In this document: positions 17,862-26,864 of the stretch, in pieces | How positions within the stretch are numbered: position 1 is the first letter of the stretch | Layout: each line of letters begins with the position of its first letter | DNA from: JAWOLE01 sp963815655 | GTDB lineage: Bacteria > Acidobacteriota > Thermoanaerobaculia > UBA5066 > Gp7-AA6 | Length of the DNA: 64,000 nucleotides | Assembly: GCA_963815655.1 (NCBI GenBank) | Contig: CAWFHK010000001.1 | Location: forward strand, 248,001-312,000 | Reading direction: 5' to 3' | Made by a program: the position numbers and the translations under genes | Notes under the pieces: generated by a model | What the model saw: the letters and a program-made list of their open reading frames with translations, nothing else | Told to the model about the DNA's origin: nothing | Database searches by the model: none

Positions 17862-17896
17862 GGCCGGGCGGGGGGGATCCTTCCCCCCGCCCGGCC
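17862..17896 (-). terminator. Strong intra-cluster hairpin after the symporter
   Basis: A 14-bp perfect stem (GGCCGGGCGGGGGG, 17862-17875, with its complement 17883-17896) closes a 7-base loop immediately after the symporter stop. No U-run follows on the minus strand. It could attenuate transcription into the downstream small membrane genes and porin, or protect the symporter message 3' end. Confidence 0.45.
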
Positions 17897-17908
17897 CCAA
17901 GAGCGAAT

Positions 17909-19864
17909 CTAGATGGCCGATGGTTCGGCTCCTTCCATCCCCGGGTCGGCCTTGCCCCCGAACGTCGGGGGCTTGCGGGCCTTGCCGGACTCGGGATAGC
18001 GCACGTTGGTGACGAACTCCTGGATTTCCAGAGGCGGCGCCTTCGTCGCGAGCGACACGATCCAGATCGTCAGGAAGCCGAGAGGAATCCCGAAGATACC
18101 CGAGGCGATCGTCGCCGTCTGGAACCAGGAGACTCCGAAGAAGCGGCTGCCGACCATGTAGTAGAGGGTAATGAGGAAGCCCGCGAGCATGCCCGCGATC
18201 GCGCCGGCGCGGTTGGCCCGCCTCCACCAGATGCCCATGACGAGGGCGGGGAAGAAGGCCGCGCCCCCCAGACTAAAGGCCCAGGCGACCAGCTCCACGA
18301 TGATGGCAAGCCTCGCGGTCGCCACGGTTGCCGCGATCAGGGCCGTGACGATGAGGAGGACCTTGGTGATCGTCAGCCGCTTGATCAGCGAAGCCTTGGG
18401 ATCGATCACGTTGTAGTAGAGGTCGTGGGAGAAGGCGTTGGCGATCGTCAGGAGCAGCCCGTCCGCCGTCGAGAGCGCCGCCGCGAGGCCTCCCGCCATG
18501 ACGAGGCCGGTGATCACGAACGGCAGCTGGGCGATCTCCGGCGTCGCGAGCACGACGAAGTCGGTGCTCTTGACGACGAAGTCGGCGAAGTTGACGATCC
18601 CGTCGCCCGCTTTGTCCACGACGTCGAAGAGGCCGGCCGGCTTCCAGAGCGTGACCCAGCGGGGCAGGTCGGAGATGTGCGTCCCGACGAGCTTCGCGTA
18701 GATCTCGAACCGGGCGAACGCCGCGTAGGCAGGGGCCGTGAAATAGAGGAGGAAGATGAAGAAGAGAGACCATCCCACGGATGTTCGGGCCTGACGCACC
18801 GAGGGGGTCGTGTAGTAGCGCGTCAGGATATGGGGAAGGCCCGCCGTGCCGACCATCAGGCAGAACATCAGCGCGAGGAAGTTCCACATCTTGTAGCCGG
18901 TCGGCACCGCCAGGTACTTGGCGACCAGTTCGCCGCCCGGGCCCGCCACCGCGGGCGCGGTGGACTGGGCCGTCGCGACCTTCTGGGCCGCCACGGCTTT
19001 GTCCTTCTCGGCTCCGCTCAGCTCTCCGGACTTGATCTTCGCCCCGAGCTCGTCGGCTTCCTTCTTCCAGATGTCCCGCGTCGCCTTCTCCTGCGGGTCC
19101 TTCGTGATCTCGACGGCCCTCGCGGCGTTTCTCTGCAGGAGCTGCCCGTACATCAGCTCGGGAACGGGCACCTGGAAGATCTGCCAGGAGAGGTAGACCA
19201 CCGGGACGAGGTAGGACGTGATCAGGATGAGGTACTGCGCGACCTGCGTCCAAGTGACCGACCGCATGCCCCCCAGAACCGAGCAGAAGAGCACGCCGAT
19301 GAGTCCCACGAAACAGCCGATCTTGAAGTCCAGGCCGATGAAACGCGACACGATCAGGCCGACGCCCGTCACCTGCGCGATGAGATACGTGAAGGAGCAG
19401 ACGATCGCGGCGACGACCCCGATGACCCGGGCGACATTGCCGCCGTAGCGGGCCGCGAGGAAGTCGGGGATCGTGTAGGCGCCGAAGCGCCGCAGGTATG
19501 GCCCGAGCAGCACCGCCAGCAGGAGGTAGCCGCCCGTCCACCCCATGACGTAGGCGAGACCCGCGAACCCCTGCGCCGACAGGGCCCCGGCCATCGAGAT
19601 GAAGGAGGCCGCGGACATCCAGTCGGAGCCGGTCGCCATGCCGTTGTAGATCGCCGGGACGTTCCTTCCGGCGACGTAATACTCGTCGGCGACCGACGTC
19701 CGCGTGATGATGCCGATGACGACGTAGATGCCGAGGGAGAGGCCCATGAAGAGCCAGCCGATCCACCGGTGGGGCAGGCCGAACGCCTTCTCGGCGATTC
19801 CGATGAGGATCGTGACCCCGATGAAGGAGATCGTGTAGAAAAGGAAGATCTTCCTCAGACTCAT
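17909..19864 (-). CDS. Sodium/solute symporter, VC_2705 subfamily (acetate-type)
   Basis: 651 residues with about 13 membrane segments. SSS-family motifs include DEYYVAGRNVPAIYNGMATG, SDWMSAASFISMAGAL and GWTGGYLLLAVLLGPYLRRFG. A roughly 100-residue hydrophilic insertion (about residues 240-330, EITKDPQEKATRDIWKKEAD...GELVAKYLAVPTG) is characteristic of the VC_2705-type branch that pairs with a DUF4212 small subunit. The gene follows that subunit by two bases. Family members take up acetate or related short-chain acids; the nearby acs and DUF294/exonuclease genes support acetate here. Confidence 0.88.
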   Translation of the reverse strand: MSLRKIFLFYTISFIGVTILIGIAEKAFGLPHRWIGWLFMGLSLGIYVVIGIITRTSVADEYYVAGRNVPAIYNGMATGSDWMSAASFISMAGALSAQGFAGLAYVMGWTGGYLLLAVLLGPYLRRFGAYTIPDFLAARYGGNVARVIGVVAAIVCSFTYLIAQVTGVGLIVSRFIGLDFKIGCFVGLIGVLFCSVLGGMRSVTWTQVAQYLILITSYLVPVVYLSWQIFQVPVPELMYGQLLQRNAARAVEITKDPQEKATRDIWKKEADELGAKIKSGELSGAEKDKAVAAQKVATAQSTAPAVAGPGGELVAKYLAVPTGYKMWNFLALMFCLMVGTAGLPHILTRYYTTPSVRQARTSVGWSLFFIFLLYFTAPAYAAFARFEIYAKLVGTHISDLPRWVTLWKPAGLFDVVDKAGDGIVNFADFVVKSTDFVVLATPEIAQLPFVITGLVMAGGLAAALSTADGLLLTIANAFSHDLYYNVIDPKASLIKRLTITKVLLIVTALIAATVATARLAIIVELVAWAFSLGGAAFFPALVMGIWWRRANRAGAIAGMLAGFLITLYYMVGSRFFGVSWFQTATIASGIFGIPLGFLTIWIVSLATKAPPLEIQEFVTNVRYPESGKARKPPTFGGKADPGMEGAEPSAI

Positions 19865-19866
19865 CG

Positions 19867-20139
19867 CTATCCCTCCTCGCGAATGCCGTAGTCGAGGTCC
19901 TTCTTGTTCATCAGCCGGGCGTAGATCGCGATCTCGATGACGAAGATTGCCAGGGAGCCCTGGGCCGCCATGTAGTAGCCGAAGGGGAAGCCAAGGAAGG
20001 TGAACTTGTTGAGCTCACCGGCGAGCAATCCGGAGATGAGGTAGGCCGTCACGAACCAGATGACGAGAAGGATCGTGACCAGTCGAAGGTTGTAGCGCCA
20101 GTACTCGTGCTTCTGTTCTTCGGTCAGCATCTTAGACAT
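19867..20139 (-). CDS. DUF4212 protein, symporter small subunit
   Basis: 90 residues with two membrane segments (LVTILLVIWFVTAYLISGLL and GYYMAAQGSLAIFVIEIAIY) and the DUF4212 signature EYWRYNLRL near the N-terminus and YARLMNKKDLDYGI at the end. Genes of this family lie directly upstream of VC_2705-type sodium/solute symporters, as here, and are proposed to be accessory subunits. It is the first gene of the minus-strand run that includes the symporter, two small membrane genes and the porin. Confidence 0.9.
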   Translation of the reverse strand: MSKMLTEEQKHEYWRYNLRLVTILLVIWFVTAYLISGLLAGELNKFTFLGFPFGYYMAAQGSLAIFVIEIAIYARLMNKKDLDYGIREEG

Positions 20140-20458
20140 CCGCTACCTCCCGCTCCCGGAAATGGCAGACCCGTGGCTGTCGCTGCATGCAAATCCTCCT
20201 TCGGCTGCGGACATGGAAGGATTCCCGCGGGGGGTCGTCGAGCCTTCGCCGAGGGCCCTAGCCTCGCCGAAGTCAGCGGAACCCGCCGCCGGGATTCCCA
20301 AACTCGAAGCGGACCTCCTCATGCTTCTCGGCCTCCGTCTTCCGGCCTCAAATTTCGAGGAAACGACTGTTTCCAATTAGCCTTTTGGAATTCTCAGCGG
20401 TTGTCAAGAGGAAATCTGTGTTTTCGGTGGAGCGGGCGGGCGTCGAGCGCGGCGAGTA
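20140..20458. promoter_or_regulatory. Intergenic region upstream of the symporter operon, with hairpin
   Basis: This 319-base stretch holds no credible gene. An 11-bp near-perfect inverted repeat (CTTCGCCGAGG at 20244-20254 against 20262-20272, one mismatch) forms a hairpin in the presumed leader of the DUF4212-symporter transcript. The part nearest 20390 is locally AT-richer and is the likeliest promoter zone. I found no clean sigma-54 or sigma-70 consensus on the minus strand. Confidence 0.35.
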
Positions 20459-21682
20459 TCACGGCGCGGCGGGCTCCCGCGCCGGCGGGTCGGCGGAGCC
20501 GGACCCCGACGGGTGGAGCGTCGAGGGCTGCAGCAGTTTCAAGAGCGGCGGGGCGAGAAAAGTCGTGAAAAAGATCGCGAGAACGACCGGAACGAAGAGG
20601 TCCGCGGGAAGCCCGCCGGTCTGCTTGCCGATCGAAGCGAAGATCAGGCCGACCTCGCCTCGGGGGATCATGCCGACGCCGATGAAGGCGCGGCGCACGC
20701 CTCCCCAGGCGCAGAAGCCGGCGCAGAACTTGCCGAGCACGCCGACGGCCGTCAGGCCGAGGGCCATCAAGAGCGGCAGCCGGTTGGCGGAGTTGAAGGG
20801 GTTCAACCGCGAGACCTCCACCTGGGCGCCGACGGCGACGAAGAAGATCGGCGCGAAGACATCCACGACCGGATTGAGCGCGCGGCTGATGTCGTGGCGG
20901 CGGTTGGTCCGGGCGAGCACGAGGCCGGCCGCGAACGCGCCGACGATCGGGGCGGACCCGGCGCGGTAGGCGAAATAGGCGACGAGCAGCGCGAAGCCGA
21001 AAGCGGCCGCCAGCAGCACCCCCCGGACGTTCGCGCGCCCGACCACGCTGACCAGCCGGTGGCCGAGCGGAATGCCGAGGGCGAGCGCCAGGGCGAGGAA
21101 GATGATCGCCATCGCCGTCGCCCGGATCACGACGCCGGCGTCGACGGAGCCCGTGTGGACGATCTGGGTGACGACGGCGAGGACGATCAGCCCGAGCACG
21201 TCGTCCGCGACCGCGGCCCCGAGGATGATCTGCCCCTCCCGCGTCGCCAGCGCCTTGATCTCGGAGAGCACGCGCGCGGTGATGCTGATCGAGGTCGCCG
21301 TCAGGGCGGCGCCGGCGAAGAGCGCGACCAGGGTCGAATAACCGGCCGCGCGCGCGACGAGGAATCCTCCGATCTGCGGCAGCGCCATGCCGACGATGGC
21401 CACGGTCATCGCCGGGGCCCCGACGCGCAGGAGCTCTTCGAGGTCCGTGTCGAGTCCGACCTCGAAGAGGAGCAGGACGACGCCGACTTCCGCGATCAGG
21501 AGGATGCTCGCCGAGAGCGGGACGAGCCCGAGCACCGAGGGCCCGAGCACCGCGCCGGCGACGAGCTCGCCGAGGACGCTCGGCTGGCCGAGACGCTGGG
21601 CGATCTCCCCCAGCAGCTTGGCCCCGAGAAGGGCCGACGCGAAGACGAGGAGGACCGGACCGAAGTCGGTCGCGTGTTCCAT
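20459..21682 (-). CDS. Cation/proton antiporter (CPA2, KefB/NapA-like)
   Basis: 407 residues, about 12-13 membrane segments. Typical CPA2 features are LGEIAQRLGQPSVLGELVAG near residue 30, the discontinuous-helix region with ATSISITARVLSE near residue 130, and GAAVADDVLGLIVLAVV containing the conserved acidic DD pair near residue 160. There is no C-terminal TrkA-N domain, so it is closer to NapA/GerN Na+/H+ antiporters than to KefB. It is on the minus strand, upstream of the symporter operon and separated from it by 319 bases. Confidence 0.88.
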   Translation of the reverse strand: MEHATDFGPVLLVFASALLGAKLLGEIAQRLGQPSVLGELVAGAVLGPSVLGLVPLSASILLIAEVGVVLLLFEVGLDTDLEELLRVGAPAMTVAIVGMALPQIGGFLVARAAGYSTLVALFAGAALTATSISITARVLSEIKALATREGQIILGAAVADDVLGLIVLAVVTQIVHTGSVDAGVVIRATAMAIIFLALALALGIPLGHRLVSVVGRANVRGVLLAAAFGFALLVAYFAYRAGSAPIVGAFAAGLVLARTNRRHDISRALNPVVDVFAPIFFVAVGAQVEVSRLNPFNSANRLPLLMALGLTAVGVLGKFCAGFCAWGGVRRAFIGVGMIPRGEVGLIFASIGKQTGGLPADLFVPVVLAIFFTTFLAPPLLKLLQPSTLHPSGSGSADPPAREPAAP

Positions 21683-21750
21683 CGCCCGATCGTATTCCGG
21701 ACGCCGGCGCCAGAGAAGCCCGGATGATTCACGAACACCCGGCCGCCCAT

Positions 21751-22004
21751 GTCATCCCGAGGAGCCCCTCCGCTCTCATGTCATTTCGAGCCCCTCGCCC
21801 TTCGCTGTCATCCCGAGCGAAGCGAGGGATCTGCTCTGCCCGCTTTGGGTCGCCGCATCGGATCTCGGGACAGGCTCCGCGAGGAATCTGCCCTCGTGAA
21901 CATCATCAAGTCCCATTCACGGTCGGGGCAGGCTCCGCGACGAGGGATCTGCCCCGTGAACTCGTGAACGGCGAGAGCAGTTCCTTCGCTTCGCTCAGGA
22001 TGAC
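21751..22004. repeat. MITE-like repeat R3 (GTCATCC family)
   Basis: About 254 bp occupying most of the 347-base gap between the exonuclease stop and the antiporter start. It has several nested left ends (at about 21751, 21779 and 21808) and a right end CTCAGGATGAC finishing at 22004. The interior shares a CATCATCAA box and GGGGCAGGCTCCGCGACGAG with R2, and GGGACAGGCTCCGCGAGGAA with R1. No gene is seen in the gap. Confidence 0.82.
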
Positions 22005-22029
22005 GGGGCCAAGATGACTCGGATGGTGG

Positions 22030-22626
22030 CTAGAGCAGATCGCGCAGGGTGCGGGCGGCCAGGCGCGAGCGGAGGAGGAGGAAGAGCTCGGCGGCGGCGA
22101 CCGCGTCGGTCAGCGCGTCGTGGGCGGGGTAGCCGGGCAGGCCGAGCGCCCGGCGCGCCTCGTTCAGGTTCAGGAGCGGGTTCTCGTGGGAGCCTCCGAG
22201 GAATCGCTGGCGCGAGGCGAGCCTCAGGAGCAGCGCGACCGTGTCCACGACCTTCGGCCTCGGCCACGGCTGGCCGAGGTCCTCGTAGGCGCGTTTCAAG
22301 AAGGCGAGGTCCAGCCGTGCGTGGTGGATGACCAGGACCCCCTCGCGGATCCTCTCGTCGATGCGAGGCAGGACCTCCCGGAGCGGGGGAGCGGCGCGGG
22401 ACTCCGCGGGCAGGATCTGGTGGATCTTCCTGGAGTCGGCGCTGACCGGCCGGGCCCACGGCGGGCGCACGAGGGTGGAATAGCCCTCCGCGAGCCGGAT
22501 GGCGCCCTGGCGTATCGGGACCATCCCGACCGCCAGGATCTCGCCCCGCCGCGGCGACAGCTCACCGGTTTCCAGGTCGAGAGCCCAGAAGACAGTCTCG
22601 TTCCATTTCGCGGCGGGCGGGCCCAT
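22030..22626 (-). CDS. DnaQ-like 3'-5' exonuclease (DEDDh)
   Basis: 198 residues. The three exonuclease motifs are visible: LDLETGELSP (Exo I, Asp and Glu), VIHHARLDLAFLKRAY (Exo II, Asp) and HDALTDAVAAAEL (Exo III, His and Asp), so the catalytic DEDDh set is intact. The gene follows the DUF294/CBS/cNMP protein by 10 bases on the same strand; this pairing recurs next to acs and acetate symporters in other bacteria. Its nucleic-acid or nucleotide substrate in that setting is not established. Confidence 0.87.
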   Translation of the reverse strand: MGPPAAKWNETVFWALDLETGELSPRRGEILAVGMVPIRQGAIRLAEGYSTLVRPPWARPVSADSRKIHQILPAESRAAPPLREVLPRIDERIREGVLVIHHARLDLAFLKRAYEDLGQPWPRPKVVDTVALLLRLASRQRFLGGSHENPLLNLNEARRALGLPGYPAHDALTDAVAAAELFLLLRSRLAARTLRDLL

Positions 22627-22636
22627 GAACAGCCTG

Positions 22637-24469
22637 CTAGAGCTCGGAGGTGTGGAAGTGCCAGGCGGCGGCCTTCTGCGCGGTCTCCACGGCGCGGAAG
22701 ACCTCCTTCAGGTGGCTCCGCTCCATGGCCGAGAGGGTGTCGAGGGAGACGCGGTTGCTCGGCTGGCTCCCCCTCCCAAGCGACTGGAGCTGCGACTTCA
22801 GGCGAAGGTCGAGGAGGAAGCGGTACGCCTCCTGGAGCGTCTCCGCCTCGTCCGCCGCCAGGAATCCCGCCGAGACAGCGGCGCTCAAGCGGTCGAGCGT
22901 GTTGGTCACCAGGGCCCTCGCCTTCAGGCCGTAGGAGCGGGCCAGGCCGGCCACGGGCATGAGCCCGCCGCGCTTGAGGTCCACCCCTCCTTCCTCCGTC
23001 CGGACCTGGCGCAGGAACGTCAGCGGCGGGCGGAAATCGAGCGCGGACCGGGCCAGGTGCGCGAGAAACGGCGCGTGCGCCGGAGCGGTCTGCAGGACGT
23101 CCGCGATCGGGGAGAGGTCGAGCTCGCCCGCGACCGGCCGGTAGTCGAAGAAGATGGCCGCCTGGAGGAGGGCCTGCTGCTGCGGGGTGACGATCCAGTT
23201 CTCGAACCGGTCCCGCCACTCTTCCAGCGGCCCGTTCCACTTGGTCGCCATGTAGCCCCCGGCGCAGCGAGGGTAGCCCGCCGCCAGCAGGTCGGAGACG
23301 ACCCTCTCGGCCAGCCCGGAAAAATAGGCACGCGCCTCCGGATCGTCCCCGGCGTAGATGAGCGCGTTGTCCTGATCGGTGAGCAGGGTCTGCTCGTGGC
23401 GCCCCTCCGATCCGAAGACGATCCAGGCGTACGGCTGCGGAGGCTCTCCCAGGTCGGCGTGTGCCCACTGGAGAATCCGGCGAACGAGGGTGTCGCTGAT
23501 GCGCGACACGAGCCGCGCGATCTGCGTCGTCTCGAGCCCGCTCCCGTGGAGAACGTCCGACATCCGGGCGACTTCCCGGGCGTAGCCCGAGAGCGCTCCC
23601 CGGTCCGGCAGCTTCTCCACGCGCTTCAGGGCGAAGAGAGGGCCTCCCGTCTGGTGCCGGAGCAGGTCGGTGTCCGTGACGACGCCGATGACGCGGCCTT
23701 CGCGCGCGATCGGCAGGTGGTTGATCCTGTTCTCGAGCATGGCCATCCAGGCCCCATAGACCGGCGTGTCTGCGGGGACCGTGCGGAGCGGCGTGCTGGC
23801 GATCTCGGAGAGCGGGGTCGACGCGTCGCGGCCGAGCGCCAGGATCCGGTTGCGCAGGTCGCGGTCCGTGACGATCCCCCAGGGATCCCCTTCCACGAGG
23901 ATGGAGCTGACCCGCTCCCGGCTCATCATCACCGCGGCGTCGCGGACGGACGCCGCGGCGGGAAGGGAAGCGGCCGGGCGCTCGATCAGGCGCTCGACCG
24001 GGAGGTGGAAATCGACGGCGAACGCCGGCTCCAGCCGCTCGACCATCGAGTTTCGCAGGCGGCCGGCCAGCGCGACCGTGAAGAAGCCCGCGAAGGCGGA
24101 CTCGGAGAGCAGGTCGCGAAAGCCCTTCTCCGGCAAGAGGTAGGCGAGCAGGTCCTCGTCCACGACGGCGTCGAAGGAGGCCATTCCGGAGAACATCGAG
24201 GGGTAGCCGAAGAGGTCCCCCTCCTCGAGGGTCATGACGGTCTCTCGCTGCCTCTGCAGCAGGACCGTCCCCTTGCGGATGACGTAGACGCCCGGACTCG
24301 GCTGTCCCCCCTCGATGAGCAGCCGCGTCCCCTTCTCGTGATACACGATCTCGATTTCCCGCGCGGCCCGGTCGAACGCCTCGCGCGGCAGCCGGTCGAA
24401 AGGATGGATGGTGCGGAGGAAACCGGCGGGGTCCTGGATCTGCCGCCCGGAGACCGTGGCCTCTTGCAT
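22637..24469 (-). CDS. cNMP-binding/CBS/DUF294 nucleotidyltransferase-like signalling protein
   Basis: 610 residues. Domain order: a cyclic-nucleotide-binding fold (about 15-130, with YHEKGTRLLIEGGQPSPGVY and LEEGDLFGYPSMF), two CBS motifs (about 150-270, VSSILVEGDPWGIVTDRDLR and HLPIAREGRVIGVVTDTDLL), the DUF294 nucleotidyltransferase domain with FGSEGRHEQTLLTDQDNALI near residue 355, and a helical DUF294 C-terminal domain. The GS...D-x-D metal site is present, so catalysis is possible. It is divergent from acs with 207 bases between, and upstream of the exonuclease; a role in controlling acetate use is inferred from context. Confidence 0.88.
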   Translation of the reverse strand: MQEATVSGRQIQDPAGFLRTIHPFDRLPREAFDRAAREIEIVYHEKGTRLLIEGGQPSPGVYVIRKGTVLLQRQRETVMTLEEGDLFGYPSMFSGMASFDAVVDEDLLAYLLPEKGFRDLLSESAFAGFFTVALAGRLRNSMVERLEPAFAVDFHLPVERLIERPAASLPAAASVRDAAVMMSRERVSSILVEGDPWGIVTDRDLRNRILALGRDASTPLSEIASTPLRTVPADTPVYGAWMAMLENRINHLPIAREGRVIGVVTDTDLLRHQTGGPLFALKRVEKLPDRGALSGYAREVARMSDVLHGSGLETTQIARLVSRISDTLVRRILQWAHADLGEPPQPYAWIVFGSEGRHEQTLLTDQDNALIYAGDDPEARAYFSGLAERVVSDLLAAGYPRCAGGYMATKWNGPLEEWRDRFENWIVTPQQQALLQAAIFFDYRPVAGELDLSPIADVLQTAPAHAPFLAHLARSALDFRPPLTFLRQVRTEEGGVDLKRGGLMPVAGLARSYGLKARALVTNTLDRLSAAVSAGFLAADEAETLQEAYRFLLDLRLKSQLQSLGRGSQPSNRVSLDTLSAMERSHLKEVFRAVETAQKAAAWHFHTSEL

Positions 24470-24676
24470 TCCTCTCCCTCCCGGGCGCTTTTTCCCGGGT
24501 CGTCGAGGGGACCCGCGCGCCCGATCCGGAATCGTATTGCAACTGGTGAGGGTGGGGGTTCCCTCGGGCCGCGAGGTGTGAAATAAGATCGGGCAAGGAC
24601 CCTTGGAGGTCGCGGTTTTCGAGGCTCAAAGGAGCCCGTGCGAGGACGGGTCTCCCGATCGAATGGAGGCATCTTC

Positions 24677-26779
24677 ATGGCGGATTCGAAGGCGACGAAC
24701 GTTGCGAAGACCACCGAGGCCCAGATCGCCGTCCACTGGAAGGAAGAGCAGTACTTCAAGCCGCCGAAGGAGTTCATCGAGCAGGCGAACCTGAAGGACC
24801 CGGCGGTCAACGAACGGTTCGCCGAAAAGAACTTCCCGAAATGCTTCGAGGAATACGCGGACATGCTCACGTGGTCCGAGCGCTGGCACACGGTGCTCGA
24901 CACGAGCGATCCCCCGTTCTGGAAGTGGTTCGTCGGGGGAAAGATCAACGCCTCGTTCAACTGCGTGGACCGGCACCTCGCCAGGCACCGGAACAAGGCG
25001 GCGATCCTCTTCGTCCCCGAGCCGGAAGGCGAGGAGCCGGTGGCCCTGACGTACCAGGAGCTCTTCGCCCGGGTCAACGAGTTCGCGGCGCTGCTCCACT
25101 ACTTCGCCAAGCTCAAGGCCGGCGACCGCGTCACGATCCACATGCCGATGGTCGCGGAGCTCCCGATCACGATGCTCGCCTGCGCCCGCCTGGGCGTCAT
25201 CCACTCCGTCGTGTTCGGCGGATTCTCCGGCGAGGCGTGCGGCATGCGCGCGGCGGATTCCGGGAGCTCGGTGCTCATCTACATGGACGGCTACTACCGC
25301 GGCGGCAAGATGATCGACCACAAGGCGTCGGCCGAGATCGCCGTGGCGACGGCGGAGAAGGAAGGGCAGAAGATCGACAAGGTCCTGGTCTGGAAACGGT
25401 ACGCGGACGGGTCCTCCTCCGCGACGCCGATGGTCAAGGGGCGCGACTTCTACGTCGACGAGGTCCTGAAAGACTACCGCGGCGCGTACGTGGAGCCCGT
25501 CCCGATGGACGCCGAGGCGCCTCTCTTCCTGATGTACACGAGCGGGACGACCGGAAAGCCGAAGGGGTGCCAGCACCGGACCGGCGGGTACCTCTCCTAC
25601 GTGACCGGGACCTCGAAGTACATCCAGGACATCCATCCGGAGGACACGTACTGGTGCATGGCCGACATCGGCTGGATCACGGGGCATTCGTACATCGTGT
25701 ACGGGCCGCTGGCCCTGGCCGCGACCTCCGTCATCTACGAGGGCGTGCCGGTCTTTCCCGACGCGGGGCGGGTGTGGCGGATCGCAGAGCGCCTCGGCGT
25801 GAACATCTTCCACACCTCGCCGACGGCGATCCGGATGCTCCGCAAGGCCGGTCCCGATGAGCCCGCGAAGTACAGCTACCACTTCAAGCACATGACCACC
25901 GTGGGCGAGCCGATCGAGCCCGAGGTGTGGAAGTGGTACTACAACGTCGTCGGGAAGCGCGAGGCCGTGATCGTGGACACGTGGTGGCAGACGGAGAACG
26001 GCGGGTTCCTCTGCAGCACGAAGCCCGCGCTCGACCCGATGAAGCCGGGCAGCGCCGGGCCCGGCGTGCCGGGCATCTACCCGATCATCTACGACGAGGA
26101 GGGGGAGGAAGTGAAGGCGGGCTCGGGGAAAGCCGGCAACATCTGCATCCGCAACCCCTGGCCCGGGATCTTCCAGACCATCTGGGGAGACCGGGAGCGA
26201 TTCGTGCGCCAGTATTACTCCCGGTACAACAAAGACCCGAAGAGCAAGGACTGGCACGACTGGCCGTATTTCGCGGCCGACGGGGCCGTTCTGGCCGCCG
26301 ACGGCTACTTCCGCATCCTCGGCCGCGTGGACGACGTCATCAACGTGGCGGGGCACCGCCTGGGGACGAAGGAGCTCGAATCGGCCTGTCTGACCGTCCC
26401 GGAGGTCGCGGAAGCCGCCGTGGTGCCGGTCGTGGACGACATCAAGGGGCGCGTCCCCGAGATCTACATCGCGTTGAAGCCCGGCTACACTCCGAGCAAG
26501 GAGATCACCGACAAGGTGATCGCGACGATCGAGACGATGATCGGCAAGATCGCCCGGCCCAAGAAGGTGCACATCGTTCCGGACATGCCCAAGACCCGCT
26601 CCGGGAAAATCATGCGGCGCGTCCTGGCCGCCATCTCCAACACGCTCGACACCGGCGACATCACGACCCTCGCCAACCCCGACGTGGTGGAGCAGATCCG
26701 CGTCTCCGTGCAGGGGAAGGAGAAGGTCGCGACGAAGGAGGGCCCGGACGACCTGAAGACCTTCGGCAAGGAAGAGTGA
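24677..26779 (+). CDS. acs: Acetyl-CoA synthetase
   Basis: 700 residues. The ATG at 24677 is preceded by GGAGG at 24665-24669; an earlier in-frame ATG at 24638 lacks a ribosome-binding site. Adenylate-forming motifs: YTSGTTGKPKGCQHRTGGYL (P-loop-like), WWQTENGGFL, GRVDDVINVAGHRLGTKELE and the C-terminal KTRSGKIMRR, whose lysine is the site acetylated in the family to shut the enzyme off. It activates acetate to acetyl-CoA with ATP. The length is slightly above the usual 650 residues because of insertions near the N-terminus. It is divergent from the DUF294 gene. Confidence 0.95.
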   Translation: MADSKATNVAKTTEAQIAVHWKEEQYFKPPKEFIEQANLKDPAVNERFAEKNFPKCFEEYADMLTWSERWHTVLDTSDPPFWKWFVGGKINASFNCVDRHLARHRNKAAILFVPEPEGEEPVALTYQELFARVNEFAALLHYFAKLKAGDRVTIHMPMVAELPITMLACARLGVIHSVVFGGFSGEACGMRAADSGSSVLIYMDGYYRGGKMIDHKASAEIAVATAEKEGQKIDKVLVWKRYADGSSSATPMVKGRDFYVDEVLKDYRGAYVEPVPMDAEAPLFLMYTSGTTGKPKGCQHRTGGYLSYVTGTSKYIQDIHPEDTYWCMADIGWITGHSYIVYGPLALAATSVIYEGVPVFPDAGRVWRIAERLGVNIFHTSPTAIRMLRKAGPDEPAKYSYHFKHMTTVGEPIEPEVWKWYYNVVGKREAVIVDTWWQTENGGFLCSTKPALDPMKPGSAGPGVPGIYPIIYDEEGEEVKAGSGKAGNICIRNPWPGIFQTIWGDRERFVRQYYSRYNKDPKSKDWHDWPYFAADGAVLAADGYFRILGRVDDVINVAGHRLGTKELESACLTVPEVAEAAVVPVVDDIKGRVPEIYIALKPGYTPSKEITDKVIATIETMIGKIARPKKVHIVPDMPKTRSGKIMRRVLAAISNTLDTGDITTLANPDVVEQIRVSVQGKEKVATKEGPDDLKTFGKEE

Positions 26780-26784
26780 GAGGA

Positions 26785-26863
26785 ATCGGGTGATCGGGTG
26801 ATCGGATGATTGAACGGGGGCGGGCCCCACTTCACCCGATCACCCGATCGCAGATCGCCCGAT
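26785..26863. repeat. 8-bp inverted tandem array (b) between acs and ferritin-like gene
   Basis: Arm one (26785-26808) is ATCGGGTG, ATCGGGTG, ATCGGATG. Arm two (26833-26863) is CACCCGAT, CACCCGAT, CGCAGAT, CGCCCGAT. The arms are largely complementary, with a 24-base loop, and would form a long hairpin. It lies between two convergent genes, starting 5 bases after the acs stop and ending one base before the stop of the minus-strand gene, so a bidirectional terminator role is possible. Confidence 0.7.
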
Positions 26864-26864
26864 A

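Noticed and set aside
20143..20376. 77-codon minus-strand frame in the 20140-20458 gap
   Set aside because: No motif, no ribosome-binding site, and it spans a hairpin in the presumed leader.
17771..26830. Long open frames antisense to the symporter, DUF294 and acs genes (over 690 codons each)
   Set aside because: Same GC-driven effect; no motif, no ribosome-binding site, and the opposite strand encodes clear family members.
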